Below are positions 7,935 to 15,289 of a DNA stretch of 15,289 nucleotides, in pieces; position 1 is the stretch's first letter; each line of letters opens with the position of its first letter. The stretch comes from Agrocybe praecox (Eukaryota; Basidiomycota; Agaricomycetes; Agaricales; Agrocybaceae). The position numbers and the translations under genes are program-made. The stretch is taken from contig CAXHKQ010000212.1 in assembly GCA_964017145.1 (NCBI GenBank), positions 1 to 15,289 on the forward strand, read 5' to 3'. A model generated the notes under the pieces. The model worked only from the letters and a program-made list of their open reading frames with translations, was not told the origin of the DNA and searched no databases.

Positions 7935-8011
7935 TATATAAGAATGTCCGATTTTATGCCCACCCGAGCTTACTTGCCAGCCAATATTTTGTAAGGCGGC
8001 CAGTCTCAGTT
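7935..8011 (+). promoter_or_regulatory. Candidate LTR core promoter (TATA and initiator-like site)
   Basis: TATATAAG at 7935-7942 fits the TATA consensus. TCAGTT at 8006-8011 fits the insect initiator TCA(G/T)T(C/T) with A at 8008. The two are about 70 bp apart, too far for one classical promoter, so transcription could start about 30 bp after the TATA box (near 7966) or at the TCAGTT. The second choice puts the start just upstream of the polyadenylation signal, which suits a short R region. The 3' LTR changes the TATA box to TATATAAT but keeps TCAGTT. Confidence 0.45.
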
Positions 8012-8030
8012 TCGGCGGCGGATGAACAGT

Positions 8031-8036
8031 AATAAA
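8031..8036 (+). terminator. Polyadenylation signal in the 5' LTR
   Basis: AATAAA, followed by a GT-rich stretch (TTTTGGGGATTGTTGG) about 25 bases on, the usual arrangement for cleavage. In the 5' copy it would normally be bypassed; the functional copy is the one in the 3' LTR. Confidence 0.55.
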
Positions 8037-8115
8037 AATAAGTTCAATTCCCATACGGTATTTTGGGGATTGTTGGAATTTTGCGAGGCATATTCGGAAC
8101 GGTACCGAAATTGCA

Positions 8116-8152
8116 CGGACACAAAGAAGCGGGCAAGCTGGCTTTGTGTCCG
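8116..8152 (+). repeat. Perfect 11-bp stem hairpin in U5
   Basis: CGGACACAAAG at 8116-8126 is the exact complement of CTTTGTGTCCG at 8142-8152, with a 15-base loop. Both arms are unchanged in the 3' LTR (14419-14455). It would be in the transcribed leader RNA. Retroelement leaders often hold structures for packaging, dimerisation or priming, but which role applies here is unknown. Confidence 0.8.
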
Positions 8153-8213
8153 CGGGCGCGAAATAATTATTGAGTGTTACCACGGGCCGCCGGAACACGG
8201 GCGAGACTCAACA

Positions 8214-8616
8214 AGTTTTTATTAAACATCCGTCGACTAATTTCATACGCGTTTGGCATACGCGCTTGGTTTGTTTAGTTTCGTGGCTCGATCGCAATTG
8301 TGAACGTCGCGTTGTTGTTGCGTATAAACGTTTTGTGAACTAGGCAAGCGCGGCGCGCTAATGTAAACAAACGCCGGCGAAAATCAACAAACCGCAAGTC
8401 GACGACGACTTTTTGCGATTCGAGGCGGGCATCGGGGATCATCGGCAGTGTTCCAGAGACAACATATTCATCAGGCTTGAACAAAGCCTCACACGGTGAG
8501 CAAACTCTATTTTGGGCCTGCGTGTAGTCGAAAGTTCGCCGACTAATTCGTATTTGTGCGTGCTTTTCTTTATTCTGGCTCCCGTACGGCCGATTACTCG
8601 AAGTCAATCGGCCAAA
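8214..8616 (+). other. Untranslated leader of the BEL/Pao element
   Basis: Sequence from the end of the 5' LTR to the Gag start. It should hold the primer-binding site, but none is obvious: the bases next to the LTR (AGTTTTTATTAAACATCC) do not begin with TGG. The first TGG-starting candidates are about 40 bp (8254) and 70 bp (8284) downstream. A 13-bp direct repeat lies at 8244-8269. An in-frame stop (TGA, 8497-8499) closes the Gag frame upstream, and the frame then stays open through 8500-8616 without an ATG. Confidence 0.7.
8244..8269 (+). repeat. 13-bp tandem repeat in the leader
   Basis: CATACGCGTTTGG followed directly by CATACGCGCTTGG, 12 of 13 identical. It starts 31 bp after the 5' LTR, in the part of the leader where priming or packaging signals are expected. 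Confidence 0.85.
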
Positions 8617-11600
8617 ATGCCGTTGGACCATTCACCAGCGTCGGCGGAGAAGGAAAAGGCGAAACGCGCCGCTTCAGCATCGTCCGCGAGCAGCCAGGCA
8701 ACCGACGCTCTGAAGAATCGCATCTCGCAGCTGCAAGTGTCGGCAACGGAGCAGCAGGCGGAGAACCAGCAGCAGTTTGCTGCCATCAACGCTGCGCAAG
8801 TGATGACAACGGAGCAGCTGTCCAAAGCGCAGGCAGAGAATCAGCAGCAGTTCGCCTCCATCAACGCCACGCTGCAAACGATCATGGCCTCGATCGTAGG
8901 CGCGCCGTCGACCGCGACTGCAGGCGGAAGTCAGCCTGCTCCTGCCGCTTTCGCTGGAGAGCAGAGCGGCACAGAAGACAGGCGCGGGTCTAACGCATCG
9001 GAGACGCAGAGTGAGTTCAGCACCGTCCGCCAGCAACACGCTCACAAGCTGCACGATTTGCCGTCGTTTTCCGGCGCTCCAGAGGACTGGAACGATTTCG
9101 TGGCGAATTTTACGCAGTCGACGCAGGCGTTCAATTATACGCACCTCGACAACAACATTCGGCTGCGTAAATGTTTGGTCGGCTGCGCTAAGGATGCTGT
9201 CAGGTCGTTGCTGCAAGACGCCAACGACACCGACAAAGTGATGGCATCGCTGGAGCGGCGGTTCGGTCGTCCGGACCTTTTGGTGCAGGCGCATCTTCGC
9301 CAACTGCGCTGGATTGCACCGATCCCAGAATCGCGCCAGGAGTTGATTGTGTTGTTCGCTTCCAAGGTGGCGAACACACTGAACTCCCTCGACAAACCAA
9401 AGACCAAACGGTTCCTCATGAACCCCGACCTGCTGGAGGAGCTGGTCATGAAGCTGCCGCAGTCTCGCCGGAGCGAGTGGGGCAACCACGCGGCGGTACT
9501 GGACGACTATCCGTCGATGCACGACTTCAGCAAGTGGCTGGATCGTGTTGCAGTTGCCGTCAGCTTCATGACGCCAGCGTCACTACTGGCCGCGACAACC
9601 GAGATGCCTATGATCTCGAAATCCAGGGTGGTCGGACAACAACAGCAGCAGCAGCAGACGCACAAGCCGAGGGAGCGGCTGCTGCACGCGGCGCACGGAG
9701 GCGATTGCGGCGTGTGTGGTGCAACTGGGCACACATCGACGGCGTGTGCTCAATTCAAACGCGCAAACATCAACGATCGATGGGAGATGGTCCGTGCGCG
9801 CAAATTGTGCTTCAGTTGTTTGCAGTTTGGACACAATTCGACAACATGCCCGGCGCGCAAGCAGTGTGGAATTGGCCAGTGCTTGCGCTCGCATCACAGC
9901 ATGCTGCACAGCAACCCCTTCGGTCAGCAGTCAGCCGAGGGTGGCGCGAATCGCGCCGTCAGCATGCACGCATGGGCCGAGGAGCCGACACAGCAGGAGG
10001 ACGAGGTGGAGCCGACGCAGCAGCACGACGTGGCTGAAACCACCGAACGATCGTTTCTGGGGCAGGCGCCGAGCAGCGACGCAACGCTTTTCCGCGTGCT
10101 GCCAGTGCAGATAACCGGACCGGCTGGCACAATCAACACGTTCGCCCTGTACGACGAAGGATCGTCTATCAGCATCGTCGAGAAATCGCTCGCGGACGAT
10201 CTTGGCTTGGTCGGGCCAGAGAATCGTCTGGATTTGCAGTGGCTGGGCAGCCGATTCGCATCAGAGATGTCGCGCACGGTGTCGCTGCAAATCAAGGGTG
10301 TTTGCGAGAACGCGAGACAGTTTACACTCGCTGGCGTGCGCACGATGCGCAACCTGGATCTGCCGAAACAGAACGTGGACATGGCGGCAATCGCGGAACG
10401 ACATCCGCACATGCGAGGGCTCCCAATCGCGAGCTATACGGAGGCGGTGCCTCAGATTTTGCTCGGCGTGGACAACGCATTCTTGGGCGTGGCGCTGCGT
10501 CACGTTTGCGAACAGTCGGCCGGACCACTCGCGGCAAAGACAAGGCTCGGATGGACGATTTGCGGTGCCTGGCGGGCGCACGACAAAATCGCAGCGAACG
10601 CCTGCGGGCGGACGCTGCATGCGGCGCCGGTGTGGCTGGACGAGCTGCACGATGCGGTAAAACAGCATTTCAGCCTGGAGGGCGTTGGCGTTTACAGGTC
10701 AAACGCCGCGCTGGAGTCGCGTCAGGACAAGCGCGCGCGCTCCATAATGGAGGCGACGACGAGACTGGTGGGCAACCGGTACGAGACCGGGCTCCTGTGG
10801 CGTCAAGATGTGGTCAGTCTCCCAGACAGCAAGACAATGGCCACGAACCGGCTGCAGTCTCTCGAGAGGAAGATGTCTCGAGATCCCGCGTACGCTGCAC
10901 GGTACAAAACCGTTATCGCTGGGCTGGTGGAAAGCGGATACGCACGGCGGCTGACGCCGGAAGAGGTGGCGAACGTGAATCAGCGCACCTGGTACCTCCC
11001 GCACTTCGCTGCGCTTAATCCAAACAAGCCGGAGAAGTTGCGAGTGGTATTTGATGCGGCTGCGTGTGTCAATGGGGTTTCGTTGAATTCGGCGCTGGCG
11101 AAAGGTCCGGACAACAACCGAGCGCTGGTTGATGTGCTGCACAACTTCCGTATCGGCGCAGTTGGCGTGTGCGCCGATATCAAGGAAATGTTCCTGCGAG
11201 TGCGAATCCGCCGAGAGGACGTCAACGCGCAGCGCTTTCTGTGGAGAGAGAAAACCGACCAGCCGATCGACGTCTACATAATGGACTCCATGATATTCGG
11301 AGCGGCATGCTCGCCGAGCTCGGCACAGTTCGTTAAGAACAAAAATGCCGACGACAACGGTGGCGGACAGGCAGAGGCGATCCGCATAATCAAGGAAGCG
11401 CACTACGTCGACGACCTGGTCGCCAGTTTCCACACGGCGGGCGACGCGATTCGCACGGCTCGCGCGGTTGTCGACATCCACAGACGTGGCGGATTTGAGC
11501 TGCGTGGTTTCGTGAGTAATCGCTCAGAGGTGGTGCGCGAGATTACCGGCAACAACGAGGGCGAAACGACGCTGGATATGCAGCTCGACTCGAACGCAAC

Positions 11601-13989
11601 CGACAAAATCCTGGGGATGCACTGGTGTACGAGCGAGGATGCGTTTCGATTTCGGTTGGCGTTCAATCGGGTGGATGCGGCAGTTATTGATGGCTCACGA
11701 ATCGCGACGAAGCGGGAGATCCTGAGTGCCGTGATGTCCATCTACGATCCGTTCGGGATATTGGCAAATTTCACCGTCTACGGGAAACTGATTCTCCAAG
11801 ACATCTGGCGGCATGGGTCGCTATGGGACGAGTGCGTGCATGACGAAATCCACAAACAATGGTGCCAGTGGATTGCGAAGCTGGAGGTGTGCCGTGCAGT
11901 GCGAGTGCCGCGCTGGTATGGAGATGGCGTCGCGGTAAGACCGGTGCAACTGCATATTTTTGCAGACTCGAGCCAGTCCGCAATGGCTGCGGTGGCGTAC
12001 TGGAGATTGGACGATGGAAACGGGGGGTGGCGACTCTCGTTCATCATCGGCAAGTCGCGTGTGGCACCGCCGAAGATGGTGTCTATGCCGCGCTTGGAAT
12101 TGCAGGCCGCCATCCTTGCCGTGCGACTCAACCGCCACATTCGCGCCACCCATCGGCTGAATATCGAGAGCACCACGTACTGGACCGACTCGAAGACTGT
12201 GGTCCTGTGGATCAGGTCGAGCCGCTCGCATTTTCCGCCGTTCGTGGCACACCGGCTGGCCGAAATCTGGGAGGAATCGGTGGTGACAGAATGGCGTTGG
12301 GTTCCTACAAATCTGAACCCAGCTGACGACGCTACGCGCGCGCACTATCCGGTGCGTTTTGCTGCCGTGAACCGATGGATCAGTGGACCGGATTTTCTTC
12401 GCCTTCCGGAGGACCAGTGGCCGATGGAGGATCCAGCGACCATGCTCTCGCAGGACGGGGCGGAACGAGGGCAACCTTGTTCCGTCCAAATGGTATGTCC
12501 GGCCCAAATATTACCAGTGGTGCAGTTCACTCGCTTCGGTAATTATTTCAGGTTGACACGATCCATGGCGTACGTTTTGCGGTTCGTCAAGAACCTGAGG
12601 TCGACCGACAAGGAGCGAGGGGCCCTGATGCCGTGTGAGATCGAGAACGCGGAACGACATTTGGTGCGAGCGGCGCAACAGGAGGCGTTCGCGGAGGAGC
12701 TGGCGACGCTGCGGAGAGGAGATCGAGTTGGAAAAGGAAGTGCGATCCGCGAGCTGCTCCCTTTCTTGGATAAGAACGGTGTGATGCGCGTCAACGGCAG
12801 AATTGATCGAGCGGAGTGTCTGCCGGAGGACGCCAAGCAGCCCATGATCCTGCCGAAAGTGCACACACTCACGGACCTGATTGTGGCGTGTTATCATCGG
12901 CGATTGCGACATCAGCAGCAGGGGGCGGTAATTGGTGAGATCCGCACGAAATTCTGGGTGCCCCATTTGCGTGTCATTGTCAAACGCATCAAATCGGCTT
13001 GCTTGATCTGTCGGCACAAAGCGGCGCAACCGATTGAGCCAGTGCTCGGACAATTGCCAATTGACCGGCTCACTCCTTACGTTCGTCCTTTCACGTATTG
13101 CGGCGTTGATTATTTCGGGCCACTTCATGTGACAGTTGGAAGGAGACGGGAGAAACGGTACGTTGCGCTTTTCACGTGCATGACAGTGCGTGCGTGTCAT
13201 CTTGAACTGGCTGCCGACTTGTCAACTGACGCCTTTATTCTGTGCTTGCGCAATTTTATAAATTTGCGAGGCACGCCGTTGGTCATTCGTAGTGACAATG
13301 GTACGAATTTCGTCGGAGCCAGCCGCGAACTTCGCGAAGCGATCGATTTTTTGGATCACGCCGCAATTCAAAACGAGTTAAGTGTAAACCGTATTGAGTG
13401 GAAGTTCAACTGCCCAAGCCACCCTCAAGCCGGCGGCTGTTGGGAGCGCCTTGTTCAATGCGTTAAGCGGGTGTTGTCAGCCACAGTCAAGGAAGTGGCG
13501 CCGAGGGTTGAAACAATACGCAGCCTATTAATTGAGGCCGCGAACATTGTGAACAGTCGGCCGCTCACACACTTGCCAGTAAACAGCGACGAAGACGAGC
13601 CGTTGACGCCCAATCATTTTATAATGGGCTGCTCGAATTCGACACAGACGCCAGGTCCCGACGACAACCACCTGATGTGCCTGCGCAAACAGTGGCGCAT
13701 CGCGACCGCATTAAAAAATCGGTTCTGGAAGCAATGGTTGCAGCAGTACCTCCCCGATTTGACACGTCGTACGAAGGGGTACGACGAACACCCCGAGCTG
13801 AAAATGGGCGATCTGGTGCTCGTAGTCGACGCTCTGCTGCCACGAGGCCAATGGAAGCGTGGCCGGGTTACGGCGGTTTATCCGGGCATTGATGGTCGTG
13901 TTCGATGTGCACAAGTGAAGACGTCAGAAAGCGAATTTCGTCGGCCGGTGTCAAAACTAGCGGTCCTAAGAGTTGAGGGTGAATCTTAG
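8617..13989 (+). CDS. gag-pol: Gag-Pol polyprotein of a BEL/Pao retrotransposon (1790 aa)
   Basis: One uninterrupted frame. The start is ATG 8617 (AAAATG context, A at -3); the frame is open upstream to a TGA at 8497 but has no earlier ATG. Residues about 5-95 form a Q/A-rich coiled coil. Gag of the DUF1759 type is at about 145-310. Two CX2CX4HX4C knuckles lie at 364-377 and 398-411, followed by a C/H-rich third motif at 417-431. The retropepsin has D513-E-G-S, with ILLG at 614-617. RT runs about 785-985 with D854 and YVDD 930-933. RNase H has D1117, E1161, D1191 and D1237. The integrase has H1427, H1432, C1462, C1465, then D1498, D1560 and E1610. A DUF5641-type tail covers about 1703-1785. 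Gag packages the RNA, protease processes the chain, RT/RNase H make the DNA and integrase inserts it. No break or missing catalytic residue is seen. There is no frameshift between gag and pol, as in many BEL/Pao elements, and no env. Confidence 0.95.
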   Translation: MPLDHSPASAEKEKAKRAASASSASSQATDALKNRISQLQVSATEQQAENQQQFAAINAAQVMTTEQLSKAQAENQQQFASINATLQTIMASIVGAPSTATAGGSQPAPAAFAGEQSGTEDRRGSNASETQSEFSTVRQQHAHKLHDLPSFSGAPEDWNDFVANFTQSTQAFNYTHLDNNIRLRKCLVGCAKDAVRSLLQDANDTDKVMASLERRFGRPDLLVQAHLRQLRWIAPIPESRQELIVLFASKVANTLNSLDKPKTKRFLMNPDLLEELVMKLPQSRRSEWGNHAAVLDDYPSMHDFSKWLDRVAVAVSFMTPASLLAATTEMPMISKSRVVGQQQQQQQTHKPRERLLHAAHGGDCGVCGATGHTSTACAQFKRANINDRWEMVRARKLCFSCLQFGHNSTTCPARKQCGIGQCLRSHHSMLHSNPFGQQSAEGGANRAVSMHAWAEEPTQQEDEVEPTQQHDVAETTERSFLGQAPSSDATLFRVLPVQITGPAGTINTFALYDEGSSISIVEKSLADDLGLVGPENRLDLQWLGSRFASEMSRTVSLQIKGVCENARQFTLAGVRTMRNLDLPKQNVDMAAIAERHPHMRGLPIASYTEAVPQILLGVDNAFLGVALRHVCEQSAGPLAAKTRLGWTICGAWRAHDKIAANACGRTLHAAPVWLDELHDAVKQHFSLEGVGVYRSNAALESRQDKRARSIMEATTRLVGNRYETGLLWRQDVVSLPDSKTMATNRLQSLERKMSRDPAYAARYKTVIAGLVESGYARRLTPEEVANVNQRTWYLPHFAALNPNKPEKLRVVFDAAACVNGVSLNSALAKGPDNNRALVDVLHNFRIGAVGVCADIKEMFLRVRIRREDVNAQRFLWREKTDQPIDVYIMDSMIFGAACSPSSAQFVKNKNADDNGGGQAEAIRIIKEAHYVDDLVASFHTAGDAIRTARAVVDIHRRGGFELRGFVSNRSEVVREITGNNEGETTLDMQLDSNATDKILGMHWCTSEDAFRFRLAFNRVDAAVIDGSRIATKREILSAVMSIYDPFGILANFTVYGKLILQDIWRHGSLWDECVHDEIHKQWCQWIAKLEVCRAVRVPRWYGDGVAVRPVQLHIFADSSQSAMAAVAYWRLDDGNGGWRLSFIIGKSRVAPPKMVSMPRLELQAAILAVRLNRHIRATHRLNIESTTYWTDSKTVVLWIRSSRSHFPPFVAHRLAEIWEESVVTEWRWVPTNLNPADDATRAHYPVRFAAVNRWISGPDFLRLPEDQWPMEDPATMLSQDGAERGQPCSVQMVCPAQILPVVQFTRFGNYFRLTRSMAYVLRFVKNLRSTDKERGALMPCEIENAERHLVRAAQQEAFAEELATLRRGDRVGKGSAIRELLPFLDKNGVMRVNGRIDRAECLPEDAKQPMILPKVHTLTDLIVACYHRRLRHQQQGAVIGEIRTKFWVPHLRVIVKRIKSACLICRHKAAQPIEPVLGQLPIDRLTPYVRPFTYCGVDYFGPLHVTVGRRREKRYVALFTCMTVRACHLELAADLSTDAFILCLRNFINLRGTPLVIRSDNGTNFVGASRELREAIDFLDHAAIQNELSVNRIEWKFNCPSHPQAGGCWERLVQCVKRVLSATVKEVAPRVETIRSLLIEAANIVNSRPLTHLPVNSDEDEPLTPNHFIMGCSNSTQTPGPDDNHLMCLRKQWRIATALKNRFWKQWLQQYLPDLTRRTKGYDEHPELKMGDLVLVVDALLPRGQWKRGRVTAVYPGIDGRVRCAQVKTSESEFRRPVSKLAVLRVEGES

Positions 13990-14011
13990 ATGCATAATCA
14001 TGGCGATTCAC

Positions 14012-14022
14012 GGGGGGTGGTA
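14012..14022 (+). promoter_or_regulatory. Polypurine tract priming plus-strand DNA
   Basis: GGGGGGTGGTA lies immediately before the 3' LTR start (TGTGG at 14023), 22 bp after the Gag-Pol stop codon. Position and composition match the RNase H-resistant primer of LTR retroelements. One T interrupts the purine run. Confidence 0.8.
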
Positions 14023-14516
14023 TGTGGAAAACTATGTAATTAGGGTCGTAGCATAAAACTGTTCGAACGATAAGCCGGGTAGCGGCGAAGTATTTCATTG
14101 TGTCCTCGCTATGTTTAAGCTTAGGGATGAAATGTCAATGCCTCTAACTTTGTAAACTTAATCATGTACACTACACTATTTGTCTTAGTATTAGTTATTT
14201 CCAAACTTCATGTATTATTCTTGGCCCTTTGTTCATGTATATAATAATGTCCGATTTTATGCCAACCCGAGCTTACTTGCCAGCCAATATTTTGTAAGGC
14301 GGCCAGTCTCAGTTTCGGCGGCGGATGAACAGTAATAAAAATAAGTTCAATTCCCATACGGTATTTTGGGGATTGTTGGAATTTTGCGAGGCATATTCGG
14401 AACGGTACCGAAATTGCACGGACACAAAGAAGCGGGCAAGCTGGCTTTGTGTCCGCGGGCGCGAAATCGTTATTGAGTGTTACCACGGGCCGCCGGAACA
14501 CGGGCGAGACTCAACA
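14023..14516 (+). repeat. 3' LTR of the BEL/Pao element
   Basis: 494 bp, a direct repeat of 7719-8213, starting TGTGGAAAAC and ending CTCAACA. The initiator-like TCAGTT is at 14309-14314 and the U5 hairpin at 14419-14455. The block 14199-14264 differs from the 5' copy at eight positions, while the following 200 bases are identical. Confidence 0.95.
14334..14339 (+). terminator. Polyadenylation signal in the 3' LTR
   Basis: AATAAA, 23 bases after the TCAGTT initiator-like site and followed by a GT-rich stretch. It is the probable 3' end signal of the genomic RNA. Confidence 0.6.
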
Positions 14517-15289
14517 CATTTATTGTTTTCCATTATAATATTTCGTATACAAATCTATGAAGATCGATAAAAATGCCTGTCTTATTTCGTTGCTATATCA
14601 AATATTTAAAAATTAGTTATGTTTTAAAAACTCTTCGTGCATAGTAAAAAAGAGAGAGCGCCATTCCTTTCTGAAAATCACTTACATACTAAACTTACAA
14701 CTAGAAGCCACGATCGGGAGACTCATCATCACATATCGTTGTGTGTGTGTGTGTGTACATGCGTGTGTGTTTTTTGTGGCACTTGCGTGAGATATAAAAA
14801 AGCGAATTATTCAACATGTTGCACTCTTAACTCAAACGAAGAGATATTCACGAGATATTCAAGACAAAAAAGCATATTTTCATACTTCTCCGATCACTTC
14901 AAAATTGGAACAATGCTTCTTATTAAAATATTATCCGATACTGTTGGGATATTAACTTCAACAATATACAAATTTAACAATCTTAAGTGATATCAACAAA
15001 CCTAAAAATGAATACTCGAAACACGCACAATTTGTAACAAGTCCATCTACTTGATGATCATGGCGGACGAGATCTTCTCCGAGTTCGAAGCATCGCAACA
15101 ATTTATAGTGATCGGAAACATTTAAATATACGATCCGAAATTTGAAGTTTTGACTATAATCTTCTTGTTTTTCGATTTGTACACCTATTTGTAATAATTG
15201 AAACATTCCAATGATGCAGTTTTGTTGAGTGAACATTATTCTATCTTTTGAGAAACTTTGTTTGTGCACAATTTCATTTCCTTTCTTTC
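14517..15289. other. AT-rich DNA downstream of the retrotransposon; no gene confirmed
   Basis: AT-rich with a GT microsatellite at 14739-14770. A short, more GC-rich patch at 15045-15105 looks coding-like. On the minus strand one frame ends SEKISSAMIIK and then a TAG stop near 15049. On the plus strand an ATG at 15060 opens a 21-codon frame. A third, minus-strand frame (15269-14958) is open for 103 codons with no recognisable domain. None of these is strong enough to call as a gene. Confidence 0.4.
14739..14770. repeat. (GT)n microsatellite
   Basis: About ten GT units, an ACATGC interruption, then more GT, ending in a T run. It explains the Cys-Val-rich open frame that crosses it. Confidence 0.9.

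Larger units (their letters stand above)
7719..8213 (+). repeat. 5' LTR of the BEL/Pao element
   Basis: 495 bp, aligned end to end with 14023-14516: about 12 substitutions and one 1-bp indel by hand, near 97.5% identity. Differences are at 7792, 7801, a T indel near 7873, eight between 7895 and 7961, and 8165-8166. Positions 7962-8164 are identical in both copies. U3 holds a TATA box (7935-7942). An initiator-like TCAGTT at 8006-8011 followed by AATAAA at 8031-8036 marks a likely R region, and U5 contains a strong hairpin. Confidence 0.95.
7719..14516 (+). mobile_element. Full-length BEL/Pao LTR retrotransposon
   Basis: The element spans two near-identical direct repeats (7719-8213 and 14023-14516) that begin TGTGG and end CAACA, the usual TG...CA of LTRs. 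Between them are a leader, a single Gag-Pol frame with the BEL/Pao domain order (protease, RT, RNase H, integrase, DUF5641-like end), and a G-rich polypurine tract touching the 3' LTR. No envelope frame follows pol, so it should move only within the cell. The flanks (CTATG before, CATTT after) do not repeat, although BEL/Pao integrases usually duplicate 4-6 bp. The coding part is much more GC-rich than its surroundings. Relation to a named family was not established. Confidence 0.95.

Noticed and set aside
7917..8198. Protein-coding frames in the LTRs on both strands (repeated at 14208-14570)
   Set aside because: The same frames occur in both LTRs only because the repeats are nearly identical. 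They cross the promoter, R and hairpin regions and show no domain.
8491..8502. Splice-donor-like CACACG/GTGAGC in the leader
   Set aside because: There is a short consensus match, but no paired acceptor could be tied to it and no downstream env or accessory frame would need a spliced RNA.
8512..8616. Upstream extension of the Gag-Pol frame starting at 8512
   Set aside because: The codon at 8512 is TTG, not ATG. The first ATG in this frame is at 8617 and has a good initiation context, so the 35 extra residues are treated as leader.
8674..9522. Long minus-strand open frame (282 codons) opposite Gag
   Set aside because: It is antisense to a strongly supported Gag region. GC-rich coding DNA often leaves the opposite strand open, and the translation shows only Arg/Leu/Gln-rich sequence with no domain.
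10239..12507. Several 130-260 codon frames overlapping pol on both strands
   Set aside because: All are out-of-frame shadows of the protease, RT and RNase H coding region. None has a motif of its own.
1..15289. CRISPR array or bacterial operon
   Set aside because: No regularly spaced repeats with unique spacers and no tightly packed prokaryotic genes are present. The element content is that of an animal genome.

Overview
The window looks like non-coding nuclear DNA from a dipteran insect, plausibly a mosquito. The organism is inferred only from texture: AT-rich flanks broken by CpG-rich islands, a tRNA-derived SINE, TA-flanked inverted-repeat elements, and a GC-rich BEL/Pao retrotransposon. 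No host gene could be supported. The window is mostly a collection of transposable elements of different classes.

The dominant feature (7719-14516) is a full-length BEL/Pao LTR retrotransposon. It has two LTRs of 495 and 494 bp that begin TGT and end ACA. Between them lie a leader of about 400 bp, one uninterrupted Gag-Pol reading frame (ATG 8617 to TAG 13989, 1790 aa), and a polypurine tract just before the 3' LTR. The polyprotein carries, in order: a coiled coil, a DUF1759-type Gag, zinc knuckles, a retropepsin with a DEGS active site, a reverse transcriptase with YVDD, RNase H, an integrase with HHCC and DDE residues, and a DUF5641-type tail. Every catalytic residue I looked for is present and there is no envelope gene. 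Two things are odd. The outer flanks show no target-site duplication, and most LTR-LTR differences fall in about 70 bp of U3.

The left half holds smaller elements. Three copies of one tRNA-derived SINE (3118-3403 +, 5234-5506 +, 5877-6144 -) each have A and B boxes and recognisable target-site duplications. Three elements flanked by TA and bounded by inverted repeats (1311-2138, 3915-4579, 6176-6897) look like non-autonomous DNA transposons of three different families. The third starts about 20 bp beyond a SINE duplication, so insertions cluster here.

The rest (1-1308, 2141-3101, 3419-3912, 4582-5216, 5524-5866, 6900-7718, 14517-15289) has no recognisable gene. It contains simple repeats, CpG-rich islands and small duplications. 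The short open frames there are not convincing as genes. All calls come from reading the sequence by eye; no database comparison was possible.
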